A DNA stretch of 38,183 nt. Origin: a virus. Position numbers and translations under genes: made by a program. A model generated the notes under the pieces. That model was not told the origin of the DNA and did not search any database. It was given only the letters and a program-made list of their open reading frames with translations. Each line of letters opens with the position of its first letter. The stretch's first letter is position 1. This document shows, piece by piece, positions 1-8,035 of this stretch. The stretch is from positions 1 to 38,183 of the IMG/VR virus record IMGVR_UViG_3300044623_000276, one strand, 5' to 3'.

Positions 1-1107
1 TGCTCTAACCAATATATCATAGACTTGATTAGGCACCATGTAGTCAACCCCTGGCACGAAATCCCAATGATCGTTGTTAATCCCAGCCTCACAAACACGG
101 TTCACCCTAACTTTTACGAAACAAAGATACGGTTCAAACACAGGGTTATCTAAAACATGGCCGACAGGTAACACGTTCAACAGTTTGCGGCACGACTTAT
201 CCCAACTGTATTCAGCAACCCGACCAACACGATTCAACGCCACAGCCTTATAACTGTCAGAAGCCCCGCAGACCCCTCTGAGAGCCTCTACAAGCGCGTC
301 AACATCAGGTTCATCCCAACAGCCAGCAAAACTGTCAATCTCGTAACCAGAGCAGTTCTGAGATGTAACCGGAACAACCACGGAAGCAAGATCAGAGAAC
401 TGTGCCTGCCCAGAAGTCGGGGTAACAATCGTAGGGATCCCCATAGCCATAGCCTGCAACGGCATTAACCCAAACCCTTCGCCACGGCTCGCCGCAATAA
501 AACAATCCGCTTGATTAAACCAATCAAACTGTTCTTCTTTAGACATCCATCCCGTATGGATAATGATGTTTGACGGCCATTCTCTATCCGGTACAAACCG
601 TTTCATCGGAACCTTGATATGTAACTCTGCGTCAACCCCAGATAACTCGAACGCTTTGACAACGACATCCAACCCTTTGCGTAGCCACATCGAGCCACCG
701 GCATGAAACCTGAACCTGTTATTTGCTGGTCTAGGTGTCGGCTTCCAATAGTCAACGTTTACACCCAACGGCACAACAGAAACGTTAGGTGCATACTTTG
801 AGAACAGTTCACGGTTATGTTCACACGGCACAATAACCTGATCGTAGGTATCTAAATATCTGTAATACTTCTCAGGTAACTCTGTGGTTTCCCACATCGT
901 ATACAGCGCACGATGTTGCCCACGTAAAAACCCGTGAACCAAAGACGGGTTGTACATCAACACCGCAACAGAAGCCTGATCGTGCAACTCAACATCGGCA
1001 GGCAACCCCGACCTGAACCCTTCCAACATCGCACCATACCCGTACTTGGATGCTTCAGTACCGAACCAATACTGGTAGTTCACGATTCGACGCTCACAAA
1101 ATTCCAT
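1..1107 (-). CDS. Glycosyltransferase, GT4-like (C-terminus cut off)
   Basis: Open from ATG at 1107 to the left edge of the window with no stop (369 codons visible), so the C-terminus is missing. The product looks like a GT-B fold retaining glycosyltransferase of the GT4 type: it has a FHAGGSMWLRKGLD segment, typical of the start of the second domain, then SRGEGFGLMPLQAMAMG, the family's E-x7-E-like nucleotide-sugar signature, followed by PTIVTP. Such enzymes transfer a sugar from a nucleotide sugar. It overlaps the 3' end of the upstream GT2-like gene by 28 bp, so the pair is co-translated at the distal end of the structural operon. Acceptor unknown: virion protein, host envelope or DNA are all possible. 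Confidence 0.85.
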   Translation of the reverse strand, partial: MEFCERRIVNYQYWFGTEASKYGYGAMLEGFRSGLPADVELHDQASVAVLMYNPSLVHGFLRGQHRALYTMWETTELPEKYYRYLDTYDQVIVPCEHNRELFSKYAPNVSVVPLGVNVDYWKPTPRPANNRFRFHAGGSMWLRKGLDVVVKAFELSGVDAELHIKVPMKRFVPDREWPSNIIIHTGWMSKEEQFDWFNQADCFIAASRGEGFGLMPLQAMAMGIPTIVTPTSGQAQFSDLASVVVPVTSQNCSGYEIDSFAGCWDEPDVDALVEALRGVCGASDSYKAVALNRVGRVAEYSWDKSCRKLLNVLPVGHVLDNPVFEPYLCFVKVRVNRVCEAGINNDHWDFVPGVDYMVPNQVYDILVRA

Positions 1108-1790
1108 TTGTTTGCCTGCTTGAAACCTATCCAGTTTGCACCAACAGCCAGACTCCACGCCTGCAAATACTCATCCATCACAGTCTTGAAATACGAAAAC
1201 TCGTTGTCACGGTAGATAGCACCAATCGTCAAAGTAGGTGTCGGCATAACTTTGATTGTTTGCATAAACAAACCAGCCCAAGCCAAAGGATATCTTGTAT
1301 CCAATTTATCTAAACCCAAACTAACGTTCATGGCATCCCTACGCCACACCGTAGACGTAATCGTTGTCGAAGCAACAAGAATAGATTTATCATTAAGACT
1401 ATTCATATAGTCACACAGTTTTCCTGAGAACCCTGCGTTCACTTCACGACTGTTCGGAGTCCAATGCAGCACCCGATCAACACCATCCAACATCGGTAAC
1501 AAAGCATCAACCGTTCCAGGGAACATTGTGTCATCGTCACCGAACACCCAAACATATTTACCGGAACCTTGCGTCACCCCACGAAACACGTTCGGGTCGC
1601 CATCAATGTTCTTTAACCGTTTACTGTATTGAACCTGCGGATACTGTTTAACGAACTGTTCAGCGTAACCATCAGGGTCATTGTCGCTAACAATAAGTTC
1701 AACACCGTCAACAAGTTGCGGAACAATAGAAGCCAAACATGGTTCAATATCGGGCCGATTAAATGTCGGCACATAAATTGTTAAAAGCAT
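1080..1790 (-). CDS. Glycosyltransferase family 2-like protein
   Basis: This 236-residue protein begins with the GT-A fold nucleotide-binding strand (LTIYVPTFNRPD, residues 3-14), followed by ELIVSDNDP and a central VFGDDDTMFPG whose DDD corresponds to the DxD metal/nucleotide-sugar motif of family 2 inverting transferases. There is no membrane segment or signal, so it should act in the cytoplasm. The start ATG directly follows the TAA of the upstream gene and has no obvious Shine-Dalgarno, suggesting translational coupling. With the adjoining GT4-like gene it forms a two-enzyme glycosylation cassette. The acceptor cannot be read from the sequence. Confidence 0.85.
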   Translation of the reverse strand: MLLTIYVPTFNRPDIEPCLASIVPQLVDGVELIVSDNDPDGYAEQFVKQYPQVQYSKRLKNIDGDPNVFRGVTQGSGKYVWVFGDDDTMFPGTVDALLPMLDGVDRVLHWTPNSREVNAGFSGKLCDYMNSLNDKSILVASTTITSTVWRRDAMNVSLGLDKLDTRYPLAWAGLFMQTIKVMPTPTLTIGAIYRDNEFSYFKTVMDEYLQAWSLAVGANWIGFKQANKWNFVSVES

Positions 1791-2093
1791 TTAGCCAACA
1801 ACGTTGGTTTTGTCAGGCAAAATACCTGTAGCAACCTGCCAGTTCTCCTCAGCACGTTTCTCAACAATCGCAGCACCATCAATAGATTTAGGTTGCTGAC
1901 CATCCTGACGCAACCGGTGATAAGCGTCAAGGTCTTTATGTAGAACCCGTTCCTTCTCAATGATCCGTTTTGAACCAGGTTTGCGTGTAGGCATAGCCTC
2001 AGCCGAAACATTGAAATGTGCGATACGACAACCGAAACAACCTTCGACATCTAAACCTGGATGAGTTTCCCTATGCTTCAATGTACGCCCCAT
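1791..2093 (-). CDS. Small hypothetical protein with CxxC
   Basis: A 100-residue protein of unknown function. The N-terminal part is rich in His and Cys (HRETHPGLD, then GCFGC), which could form a small metal site, although only one CxxC pair is present. The C-terminal half is charged and helical in appearance. It overlaps the upstream gene by 23 bp and ends one base before the GT2-like gene. I do not recognise the family. The position between putative fibre-type genes and glycosyltransferases is suggestive but not diagnostic. Confidence 0.7.
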   Translation of the reverse strand: MGRTLKHRETHPGLDVEGCFGCRIAHFNVSAEAMPTRKPGSKRIIEKERVLHKDLDAYHRLRQDGQQPKSIDGAAIVEKRAEENWQVATGILPDKTNVVG

Positions 2094-2358
2094 ATCCTGC
2101 TGCCGTCAACGAAGCAACCTCAGTAGCCGTAACTTGAATGTCGTGACCACCATAATATGTTTTAGCGACAGTATCCATATCGCCAGGCTGTCTCTCAACA
2201 TAGTTTCCGTCAGTCAACAAAAACACGTTGATACCACGCGCACTTGGCGCAACATGCCGAGCCAACCGTTGAGCCAACTTTTCTTCTGATGACAACTCGT
2301 TTTCATCAACGGGCAACACCGCAACCACGTTCTCTGTAGGTGTCCTAAAAATAGCCAT
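2071..2358 (-). CDS. Virion-associated protein sharing a C-terminal domain with its neighbour
   Basis: A 95-residue protein of unknown function. Residues from about 43 onward (INVFLLTDGNYVERQ ... YYGGHD ... VASLTAAGYGAYI) align by eye along their whole length with the last ~50 residues of the upstream repeat protein (LNLYKLTNGEYTTVE ... WHGGRD ... YAELVADGFGANI). The start ATG overlaps the upstream stop (TGATG). The shared domain probably plays the same binding or folding role in both proteins, and tandem placement suggests duplication. Location after the capsid genes suggests a structural role, which is inference. Confidence 0.8.
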   Translation of the reverse strand: MAIFRTPTENVVAVLPVDENELSSEEKLAQRLARHVAPSARGINVFLLTDGNYVERQPGDMDTVAKTYYGGHDIQVTATEVASLTAAGYGAYIEA

Positions 2359-3323
2359 CAGGTTATATTCGCTCCGAATCCGTCTGCAACAAGTTCAGCG
2401 TATTCCACATCAGTCAAAAAATGATCCCTGCCACCATGCCACAATTTTTTAACCTGCCCTTGATCTCGTTGTTCCACAGTAGTGTACTCGCCGTTAGTTA
2501 ACTTGTAAAGGTTTAGACCACGAGTATAAGTTTTGTAGTACGAACCTAAACGGTTCTCAACATCGAACATACCGAACGCGCCACCACCGTACGTGTCTGT
2601 GTACGGCACACGGAAAATGTGTGACTTATCCCAATCCGCCGTACCAGTACCAACACCTGAACCTGTCGCTGTACGCCTGTTAATTCTTGCACCAACACAA
2701 GTTTGTGTACCTAAACCCGAACCTGTGGCTGTACGCAAAGACACCAACAACCAAACACCGGTACCAGCACCCACACCCGAGCCTGTCGCTGTACGGACAC
2801 TAACAACAATTTCAACAGCAGTACCCGAACCGACACCCGAACCCGTTGCTGTACGGACAGGAATAAGCGCACCAACACCCGTCGCCGAACCTGCACCTGA
2901 ACCTGTGGCGGTACGTGGCGCAATATGCAAACCTGTGGAATCCATAGTTCCAACACCCGAACCTGTCGCAGTACGAACAACAACAAGAACCCCTACCGCA
3001 GTAGCACTACCAACACCACTACCCGTTCCTTGACGTTGACGCAAAACATTCGCAACAGAAGAAGCAGTACCCAACCCCGAAGCCGTAGCAGTAACAGTAA
3101 GAACCGCACGAACACCAAGATAAAAACGGCCACCGTTCCTAAACGGGAAACTGAAATCGGTTAACTGCCCCAACCGTATCTGAGCAGAACCAGAAGCAAC
3201 CCCAGAAGTACCACCACCAGAACCCGTAGCAGTACGACTAACAACACGAAAATAAGTGCCACGATAAAACGGGCGTGTATCAGAAAACGGTTCTGCGAAA
3301 CCTGTAACTGCTGCCTGCGCCAT
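2358..3323 (-). CDS. Repeat-rich virion protein (RTATGSG repeats), fibre- or adhesin-like
   Basis: A 321-residue protein dominated by a 20-residue repeat beginning RTATGSG and continuing with a small-residue stretch and a short hydrophobic strand (for example VGALIPV, IVVSV). Six copies are in perfect 20-residue register and at least two flanking copies are degenerate. The alternation suggests a beta-rich elongated stalk. The N-terminus (FRVVSRTATGSGG, FPFRNGGRFYLGVRAV) is already repeat-like, and the last ~50 residues form the domain shared with the downstream 95-aa protein. No signal peptide or membrane segment is seen. A tail or head fibre is the likeliest role, inferred from position and architecture. 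Confidence 0.8.
   Translation of the reverse strand: MAQAAVTGFAEPFSDTRPFYRGTYFRVVSRTATGSGGGTSGVASGSAQIRLGQLTDFSFPFRNGGRFYLGVRAVLTVTATASGLGTASSVANVLRQRQGTGSGVGSATAVGVLVVVRTATGSGVGTMDSTGLHIAPRTATGSGAGSATGVGALIPVRTATGSGVGSGTAVEIVVSVRTATGSGVGAGTGVWLLVSLRTATGSGLGTQTCVGARINRRTATGSGVGTGTADWDKSHIFRVPYTDTYGGGAFGMFDVENRLGSYYKTYTRGLNLYKLTNGEYTTVEQRDQGQVKKLWHGGRDHFLTDVEYAELVADGFGANIT
2656..3035 (-). repeat. In-frame 60-bp tandem repeat array
   Basis: A near-identical 20-base core, cctgaacctgtcgctgtacg on the plus strand with a few substitutions, recurs exactly every 60 bp at 2656, 2716, 2776, 2836, 2896 and 2956. A degenerate copy lies at 3016 and a more distant one near 3220. The core encodes RTATGSG plus flanking residues of the repeat protein on the minus strand. 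The bases between cores diverge, so selection appears to act on the coded heptapeptide and spacing. Confidence 0.9.
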
Positions 3324-3341
3324 AGGGTTTACCCCCTACGA

Positions 3342-3710
3342 CTAATCGAGAGACAGCGTAAGCGTGGTGATCTGAAAAGTATCCCCAGCAGTAACAGCAG
3401 CAGACGTTGACAAAGCACCAGTCCACAAAGCATTACCCGCAGTCGAAGCATCCCACAAAGACCAATGCGTAATCGTTTCAGTTGCCGCAACGTTAGTCCA
3501 TTCCAAAGTTCCTGAAGTAGCAATAGAACCCGACGAAGCCGCAGCCCAAGAAGCCTCTTTGCGTGTTGTTTCTGTAGCAGCATTAGATGTTGCAGCCTCA
3601 CCAGGATCACCAGTATGTAGCTTCACATACACGTTTGTAGGAATAGTCCAAGCAGTTTTACCTGTGGTATGTTCCAAAATTTTGTTTTCAGCATAATTAG
3701 AAATCGACAT
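3342..3710 (-). CDS. Small virion/tail-associated protein
   Basis: A 122-residue protein starting MSISNYAENKILEHTTG, then YVKLHTGDPGEA. This pattern is frequent in small phage structural proteins of otherwise unknown function encoded near capsid or tail genes (recognition from memory). The rest is Thr/Ala/Ser-rich with predicted beta strands. It follows the capsid gene across a 107-bp gap that contains a strong hairpin, so it may be expressed at a lower level than capsid. No enzymatic motif is seen. Confidence 0.8.
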   Translation of the reverse strand: MSISNYAENKILEHTTGKTAWTIPTNVYVKLHTGDPGEAATSNAATETTRKEASWAAASSGSIATSGTLEWTNVAATETITHWSLWDASTAGNALWTGALSTSAAVTAGDTFQITTLTLSLD

Positions 3711-3747
3711 AAGAACCTCTCACACGGACACTATACACCATACGAAA

Positions 3748-3784
3748 GTAGGGCCAGGACAGAAGGGGAACTGCCTGGCCCTAC
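3748..3784 (-). terminator. Hairpin after the capsid gene (terminator or processing site)
   Basis: On the minus strand, GTAGGGCCAGG pairs perfectly with CCTGGCCCTAC (11 bp), with a further CAG/CTG pairing inside. Only three T's follow in the minus-strand direction, so it is a weak intrinsic terminator at best. It could instead be an mRNA-stabilising 3' end for the abundant capsid message. It sits about 35 bp past the capsid stop in the only sizeable gap of this operon. Confidence 0.6.
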
Positions 3785-3817
3785 ATTCATTTATTAACTT
3801 ACTTCAACTAGATGGGT

Positions 3818-4768
3818 TTATGCGCCACCAAGTGAAGACGATGTGTTGAGAACACGGATAGCTGCCTGACGGAAAATTCCGTAGCCACCCAACCAGTACC
3901 AACCGACCGGATTGAAACGCATCAACGAATCCACTACTGGACCACGCACAACCTTCGGATATGCTCCGTTGCCGTCTGTGATCGAGTGTGCCTTCGCCAA
4001 TGATTGACGACCCATGATGATTGTCTGATAGAGGTCAACTGTTGAAGCCGATCCACCAGTCAAATCCAATGGTGCGCGAGGAGTTTCAATGAAACGAATT
4101 GACTCAAATGCGCCAATTTCGCCATTGTAAATTCCTGCTGTATCCACATAGTTATGCGGGTCACGCCAAGACGCTGCACCGGTTTCGCGGCGAAGATCGT
4201 ACGAAACGTCTGGGTGAATGAAACCCATGTACATTCCGTTGAATGACTGTGCCTTTGAACCACGCAACTGTGCTGTAGCGATACGAACATCGTTCGCTTC
4301 AATGATGTCTTCTGCTTGAACTGTGGCGTTCGATGTTGGGGTTGATGCACCGCCACCACCGTAAATCACGTTCGTTGCAGCCTTCAAAACGTTAGCGACA
4401 ACAGTATCGATTGACGATCCTGCGTTGTAACCGATCAAGTTGGCTGCAACAGCATCAACGTCAAGGAACGAAGTTCCACGAAGTTTTGCTGTCGTGTTAA
4501 TTGTGTTGCCGTACTCTGCAAGAGTAACTTCAACTTGACTGTCCGCCATTGTTGTCGGAGTCAAATCGGTTGTTTCTGCGAGTGTTGAAGTTGCGTCAGC
4601 GAGTTCCGAAAAAATCGTGAACTTAACTGATGAACCAGGCATTGATTGTGCAACAGGTTGAACGTCTGCTGCAGCGTCAAAAAGCATTTCTGCGCGAAGC
4701 GCGAAATATGCGATTTGATCAAACGCTGTCTGATCGACTGATAGTGAACTTGCTTGTGTAATTGCCAT
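3818..4768 (-). CDS. Major capsid protein (N4-gp56/HK97-fold type)
   Basis: A 316-residue protein that forms the capsid shell. The features resemble N4-gp56-type HK97-fold capsid proteins: an N-terminal helix followed by VKFTIFSELADATSTLAE, a TDLTPTTM segment, VTLAEYGNTINTTAKLRGTS, a helix AANLIGYNAGSSIDTVVANVL, then a Gly/Thr-rich loop and VDLYQTIIMGRQSLAKAHS. No cysteines were seen. It directly follows a coiled-coil scaffold candidate and is followed by a hairpin, the expected context. The ATG at 4768 is preferred over an upstream TTG at 4792 because MAITQ is a normal capsid N-terminus; the ribosome site is not decisive. Confidence 0.88.
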   Translation of the reverse strand: MAITQASSLSVDQTAFDQIAYFALRAEMLFDAAADVQPVAQSMPGSSVKFTIFSELADATSTLAETTDLTPTTMADSQVEVTLAEYGNTINTTAKLRGTSFLDVDAVAANLIGYNAGSSIDTVVANVLKAATNVIYGGGGASTPTSNATVQAEDIIEANDVRIATAQLRGSKAQSFNGMYMGFIHPDVSYDLRRETGAASWRDPHNYVDTAGIYNGEIGAFESIRFIETPRAPLDLTGGSASTVDLYQTIIMGRQSLAKAHSITDGNGAYPKVVRGPVVDSLMRFNPVGWYWLGGYGIFRQAAIRVLNTSSSLGGA

Positions 4769-4807
4769 GACCTTTGAGGTCTTTCTCCCCAAAGACTTGC
4801 TTTGAGG

Positions 4808-5263
4808 CTAGATGTTTTGTGATGCCTGACTTGCTTGAGTCAATACCTGCATAACTTCGTCTTGAGATTTGGCGTTACGGATTTTGGTATTCCAATCCAC
4901 TTCAGGTTCGCTATTATCACCGAAACTTTTTGCCTTTGACACCCTGTTCCAAGCATTTTGTTCTGCCTGAACTTCCGGTTTCACTTGCGTAGCACCAATG
5001 AGATTCACTTCCTGGGCGGCTTGTCGGATCGCTTCTGCTGTCATTTCGCCTTCGTAACCTTTAACAAAGTAGCGTGAAGAAGGTGCGTTAATATCAACGC
5101 CTGCTTCCACAAACGCCAACTTGCGTTGGGCTTCTGTTGCTGCTGACAGTTTGGCTTCCAGTTCTTTGTTCTTAGCTTCAAGATTTCGAAGCTGTGCGCG
5201 TACTGGATTCCGTTCAACCTGGTCCTTAGCGTCTTCTTCAAACTCGTAGTTTGCATCTGACAT
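4808..5263 (-). CDS. Capsid scaffolding protein (putative)
   Basis: A 151-residue, highly charged protein immediately upstream of the capsid gene. Residues 8-50 form a predicted coiled coil (RNLEAKNKELEAKLSAATEA), followed by FVEAGVDINAPSSRYF, a sequence style common in phage scaffolds of podoviruses. The C-terminus is Gln/Ser-rich and helical. A good ribosome site (AGAAGGAG) precedes the ATG, and a near-consensus promoter lies about 115 bp upstream. Scaffolds assemble inside procapsids and then leave. The assignment rests on size, coiled coil and position. Confidence 0.75.
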   Translation of the reverse strand: MSDANYEFEEDAKDQVERNPVRAQLRNLEAKNKELEAKLSAATEAQRKLAFVEAGVDINAPSSRYFVKGYEGEMTAEAIRQAAQEVNLIGATQVKPEVQAEQNAWNRVSKAKSFGDNSEPEVDWNTKIRNAKSQDEVMQVLTQASQASQNI

Positions 5264-5379
5264 GACCCACTCCTTCTGCCCACACTTTGACCAGAGGAGT
5301 CAAAATGGCTGCAATCTCACCCGTGTGTTACACGTCGAAATCGGGGGGTCCGACGGTTATCCCTAATGGGATAGATGTG

Positions 5380-5408
5380 AGTATATGACCACTAAGGGTG
5401 GTTGTCAA
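5380..5408 (-). promoter_or_regulatory. Near-consensus sigma70-type promoter with operator-like palindrome
   Basis: Minus strand: TTGACA (5408-5403), a 17-bp spacer, then TATACT (5385-5380), all in the 154-bp gap before scaffold and capsid. The spacer contains the inverted repeat ACCAC-CCTTA-GTGGT (5402-5388). This is the best promoter on the minus strand that I found, and it would give scaffold/capsid mRNA a leader of more than 100 bases. The palindrome between -35 and -10 is where a repressor or activator would bind, but no regulator is identified. Confidence 0.75.
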
Positions 5409-5417
5409 GTATACGAA

Positions 5418-6545
5418 TTATTCGGCTACACCAAGACCGGTTTGTACGGTACCTGATGTTTGGCCAGTAGTTTTAGTAAACCCGCCGCCACCCTGGAACG
5501 CCGCTTTGCGGGTTCCTCTGCGTTCAGCGAGTTGACGTTGCGCTTCAACATCGTAGCCAAGTGCGGCACCAACCTTTTGTTGCTGGGTCAAAGCCTGTTC
5601 GCCCATCATTTCGGTGTACAAACCTTCTTGCAAACCTAAAGCCGTGAACCCTGCTTGGGCTTCTTGTGCTGTAATCCCACGTGCCGCGATCTCCTCAGCG
5701 GTAGCGAACTGCAACTGGATGTTGCCTTGCTCTTTGGCTCGTGCCGCAATCTTCGCAGCCTCAGCCTGACGGGTCAAAATCGGTGCAGCCTTAGTCGGGT
5801 CCAAAAAGTAGGCCGCCAACCCTGCTTCGCTGACACCGTACAGTTCTTGCATCTGCCGTTTAACTTCAGGGTCAGCATCCTGTACAGCTCTGAAACCTTC
5901 TTGTACACGTGTCTGTAGTTCTTGTGGCGATACGTCGCCTTCAAGTAGTGCAGTAAAATCTTCTGTCTGATCGTAGAAACCTGGCGGTAAACCGTTCGAT
6001 TGCAGGAGTTGACGGTAACTGTTTTCTAGTTGCAAATAGGATGACGGATCTAGTTCGGCTAAACCTTTTTTAGCTCGTGCGGCGTTCGCAGCAAACCGTT
6101 TCTTGTATGCATCTTGTTCACGAATAGCAAAAACAAGTGCGTCAGGGTTATTGATATCTACTTCTTGTCGCGCATAAACACCGTACAAATAGTCTGAAAG
6201 ATCGCCTAATCCATAGGTCGCCAATACAGATTTGATGGTGTTCTTTGCGTCTTGTGACGGTGTAAACCGTCTTGAGTCACGGTCAAGCGCAGCAGATTCA
6301 CGATTAAGCCTAGCAATACGTTCAGCAGACTCACGATCCAAACGGGCAATACGTTCAGCTTCGCTTTCTGTCACCGTTTCTTCTTGTTGTTGCCGTAGTG
6401 CAGGTTGGGTTACTCGTTCTGCGCCAGGAATGTTTAACGCTGTTTCAACCGCTGCCAACTGTGCAGGGTCAACAGCCGCCAACTGTTCCGGTGTAAGCGG
6501 TTCAATACCAAGATCAGGGAAAGTAAAACTACCGATATCAGACAT
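5418..6545 (-). CDS. Putative internal virion (ejection) protein 1
   Basis: A 375-residue cysteine-free protein. The N-terminal part contains a charged helical repeat (residues about 60-90, with RIARLDRES and RIARLNRES in tandem) likely to form a coiled coil. A mixed alpha region follows (YLYGVYARQEVDINN, LLQSNGLPPGFY), and the tail is Gly/Thr/Gln-rich. It overlaps the upstream gene by one base and is the last of four large consecutive genes between portal and scaffold, where podoviruses encode proteins ejected into the host to extend the tail. No enzymatic motif is recognised. Confidence 0.75.
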   Translation of the reverse strand: MSDIGSFTFPDLGIEPLTPEQLAAVDPAQLAAVETALNIPGAERVTQPALRQQQEETVTESEAERIARLDRESAERIARLNRESAALDRDSRRFTPSQDAKNTIKSVLATYGLGDLSDYLYGVYARQEVDINNPDALVFAIREQDAYKKRFAANAARAKKGLAELDPSSYLQLENSYRQLLQSNGLPPGFYDQTEDFTALLEGDVSPQELQTRVQEGFRAVQDADPEVKRQMQELYGVSEAGLAAYFLDPTKAAPILTRQAEAAKIAARAKEQGNIQLQFATAEEIAARGITAQEAQAGFTALGLQEGLYTEMMGEQALTQQQKVGAALGYDVEAQRQLAERRGTRKAAFQGGGGFTKTTGQTSGTVQTGLGVAE

Positions 6546-8035
6546 TATTGAACCTTTCCGAACGCACGAGCAATAGCCAACCCGATACTCGTAGCATCCT
6601 GATTAGCTTGCTTAGTAAACGAATACTTATACTTATCGTTAGTACGCAACTCAGTCTCCCACTCAGACATCGACAACACACGAGGCTGCCCATCCTTACG
6701 ATAATTCAAAGCATCACTAAAATCTGTAGCAAAATTGATCGTGTTCGGGTCCAACTCCAAAAGTTTCGCAGCCTTCTCCTTATACGAAGCAGACAAATCC
6801 TCTAACGTCAAACCTGCATCAATCTGTTCCGACAAATGCCCATACGTTGCTTTCGCAGCAAGACGAGCTTTACGAATCAAATCATCACGAGAAACAGCCA
6901 CACCATCAGCGTTCGGCGTACCAGCCAAAACCTGTTCAACCTGCGAATCAGCAAAATCAAAAAAGTATTGTTTACCAATATCTTTCAAAGCCAAATACGG
7001 TGTAGAAGCACGAACCTCGTTGACTGCTAGATCGTTAACATATTTGCCGTCGACTTTGTTGAACAGTTCAGCGTAAGCCTGCTGTTTCAGGTTGTCGCCC
7101 TCATACCCAAACTGGATAGCCTTCGTCAAAAACTTCGCCAAATTACCTGAACCCCAAGTAAAGTTACCGATAGCAGTTGACAACTCTCGACCCTTTTTAC
7201 TACTTTCAAGCCCACGGTAAAACGAAGTACCAATGTATCTTCGATCAAATTCTTCATCAGTCATTATCTGTTTACCGGTTTTTGGGTCAATCGCTTTAGA
7301 GAACAAAGTAAACACATCCGCATATTTAGTGCGGTCAAGATCGGTAAACATCCAACTGTATTGCGGATAGTTCTCTTTAAATAACGGCTCCCACGATTTA
7401 TCCTCGGCACCAAGCGCAGCAGTTTTATCAGTCTTTACTGCCTGTCGAGCAACCTTACGGTTCTCCGGTGTATCAGGCAAATTAAGTTCAACAAGTTTCG
7501 CATCAACTGCTCTTTTTAAAACCTTTGCCCCATCTGTGCCGCCCCCCGTTGACGCAGTTGGTAAGGTTTCCGTTTTGGTTGGCTCAACTATTTGTTGCCC
7601 AGATTTTTTGGCTTCCGCATTTGCCGCTTTCAAACGGGCATCCTCGGCACGAGTATTAAGAACCAAGTTGCGGGAAATTAAAGCCTTATCAGTTTGGCTT
7701 GTTAAACGAGTAAGACTTTCATTTGCAAATTGCAAATTGCTTTGTGCTTTGCGTATTTCTTCTACTGAAACTTTAGTAACATATTCTTCAGGCTTACTAA
7801 AAACGTTTAATTTTAATTCAAGTTCATCTTGTAGTCTTTTAACAGCTTGTTGTGCTTCTTCAATTTTTGCAGTTTTTTCTTTACCTGCCGTAACTTCTGG
7901 TTTTTGTTTTTCTTTAAGTTCACCAAGTAGCGTTTTGGCATCTTCTAAATTGTAAGTCACACCTTCGTAAACAAACCTTTGACCGCCACTATCAACAAAT
8001 TCTTGAAGTTTTTTAATATCGTCTGCAATAGCCAT
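6545..8035 (-). CDS. Putative internal virion (ejection) protein 2
   Basis: A 496-residue cysteine-free protein. The first ~150 residues are long charged helices (IEEAQQAVKRLQDELELKL), then comes a Thr/Gly-rich hinge (TLPTASTGGGTDG), then an alpha-helical body rich in aromatic residues (WEPLFKENYPQYSWMF). It is coupled by one-base overlaps to both neighbours. It belongs to the four-gene virion block and is too short and too helical to be a tail fibre. No catalytic motif is visible. Confidence 0.72.
   Translation of the reverse strand: MAIADDIKKLQEFVDSGGQRFVYEGVTYNLEDAKTLLGELKEKQKPEVTAGKEKTAKIEEAQQAVKRLQDELELKLNVFSKPEEYVTKVSVEEIRKAQSNLQFANESLTRLTSQTDKALISRNLVLNTRAEDARLKAANAEAKKSGQQIVEPTKTETLPTASTGGGTDGAKVLKRAVDAKLVELNLPDTPENRKVARQAVKTDKTAALGAEDKSWEPLFKENYPQYSWMFTDLDRTKYADVFTLFSKAIDPKTGKQIMTDEEFDRRYIGTSFYRGLESSKKGRELSTAIGNFTWGSGNLAKFLTKAIQFGYEGDNLKQQAYAELFNKVDGKYVNDLAVNEVRASTPYLALKDIGKQYFFDFADSQVEQVLAGTPNADGVAVSRDDLIRKARLAAKATYGHLSEQIDAGLTLEDLSASYKEKAAKLLELDPNTINFATDFSDALNYRKDGQPRVLSMSEWETELRTNDKYKYSFTKQANQDATSIGLAIARAFGKVQ

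Noticed and set aside
2593-3033. Long plus-strand frame of Pro-Glu-Pro-Val-Ala-Val-Arg repeats
   Set aside because: It is the antisense of the RTATGSG repeat gene. The open frame follows from the biased codons of the repeat, and it has no ribosome site or operon context.
2656-3240. CRISPR-like spaced repeats
   Set aside because: Spacing is a strict multiple of three, the spacers are coding and the repeat encodes a conserved peptide. No cas genes are present.
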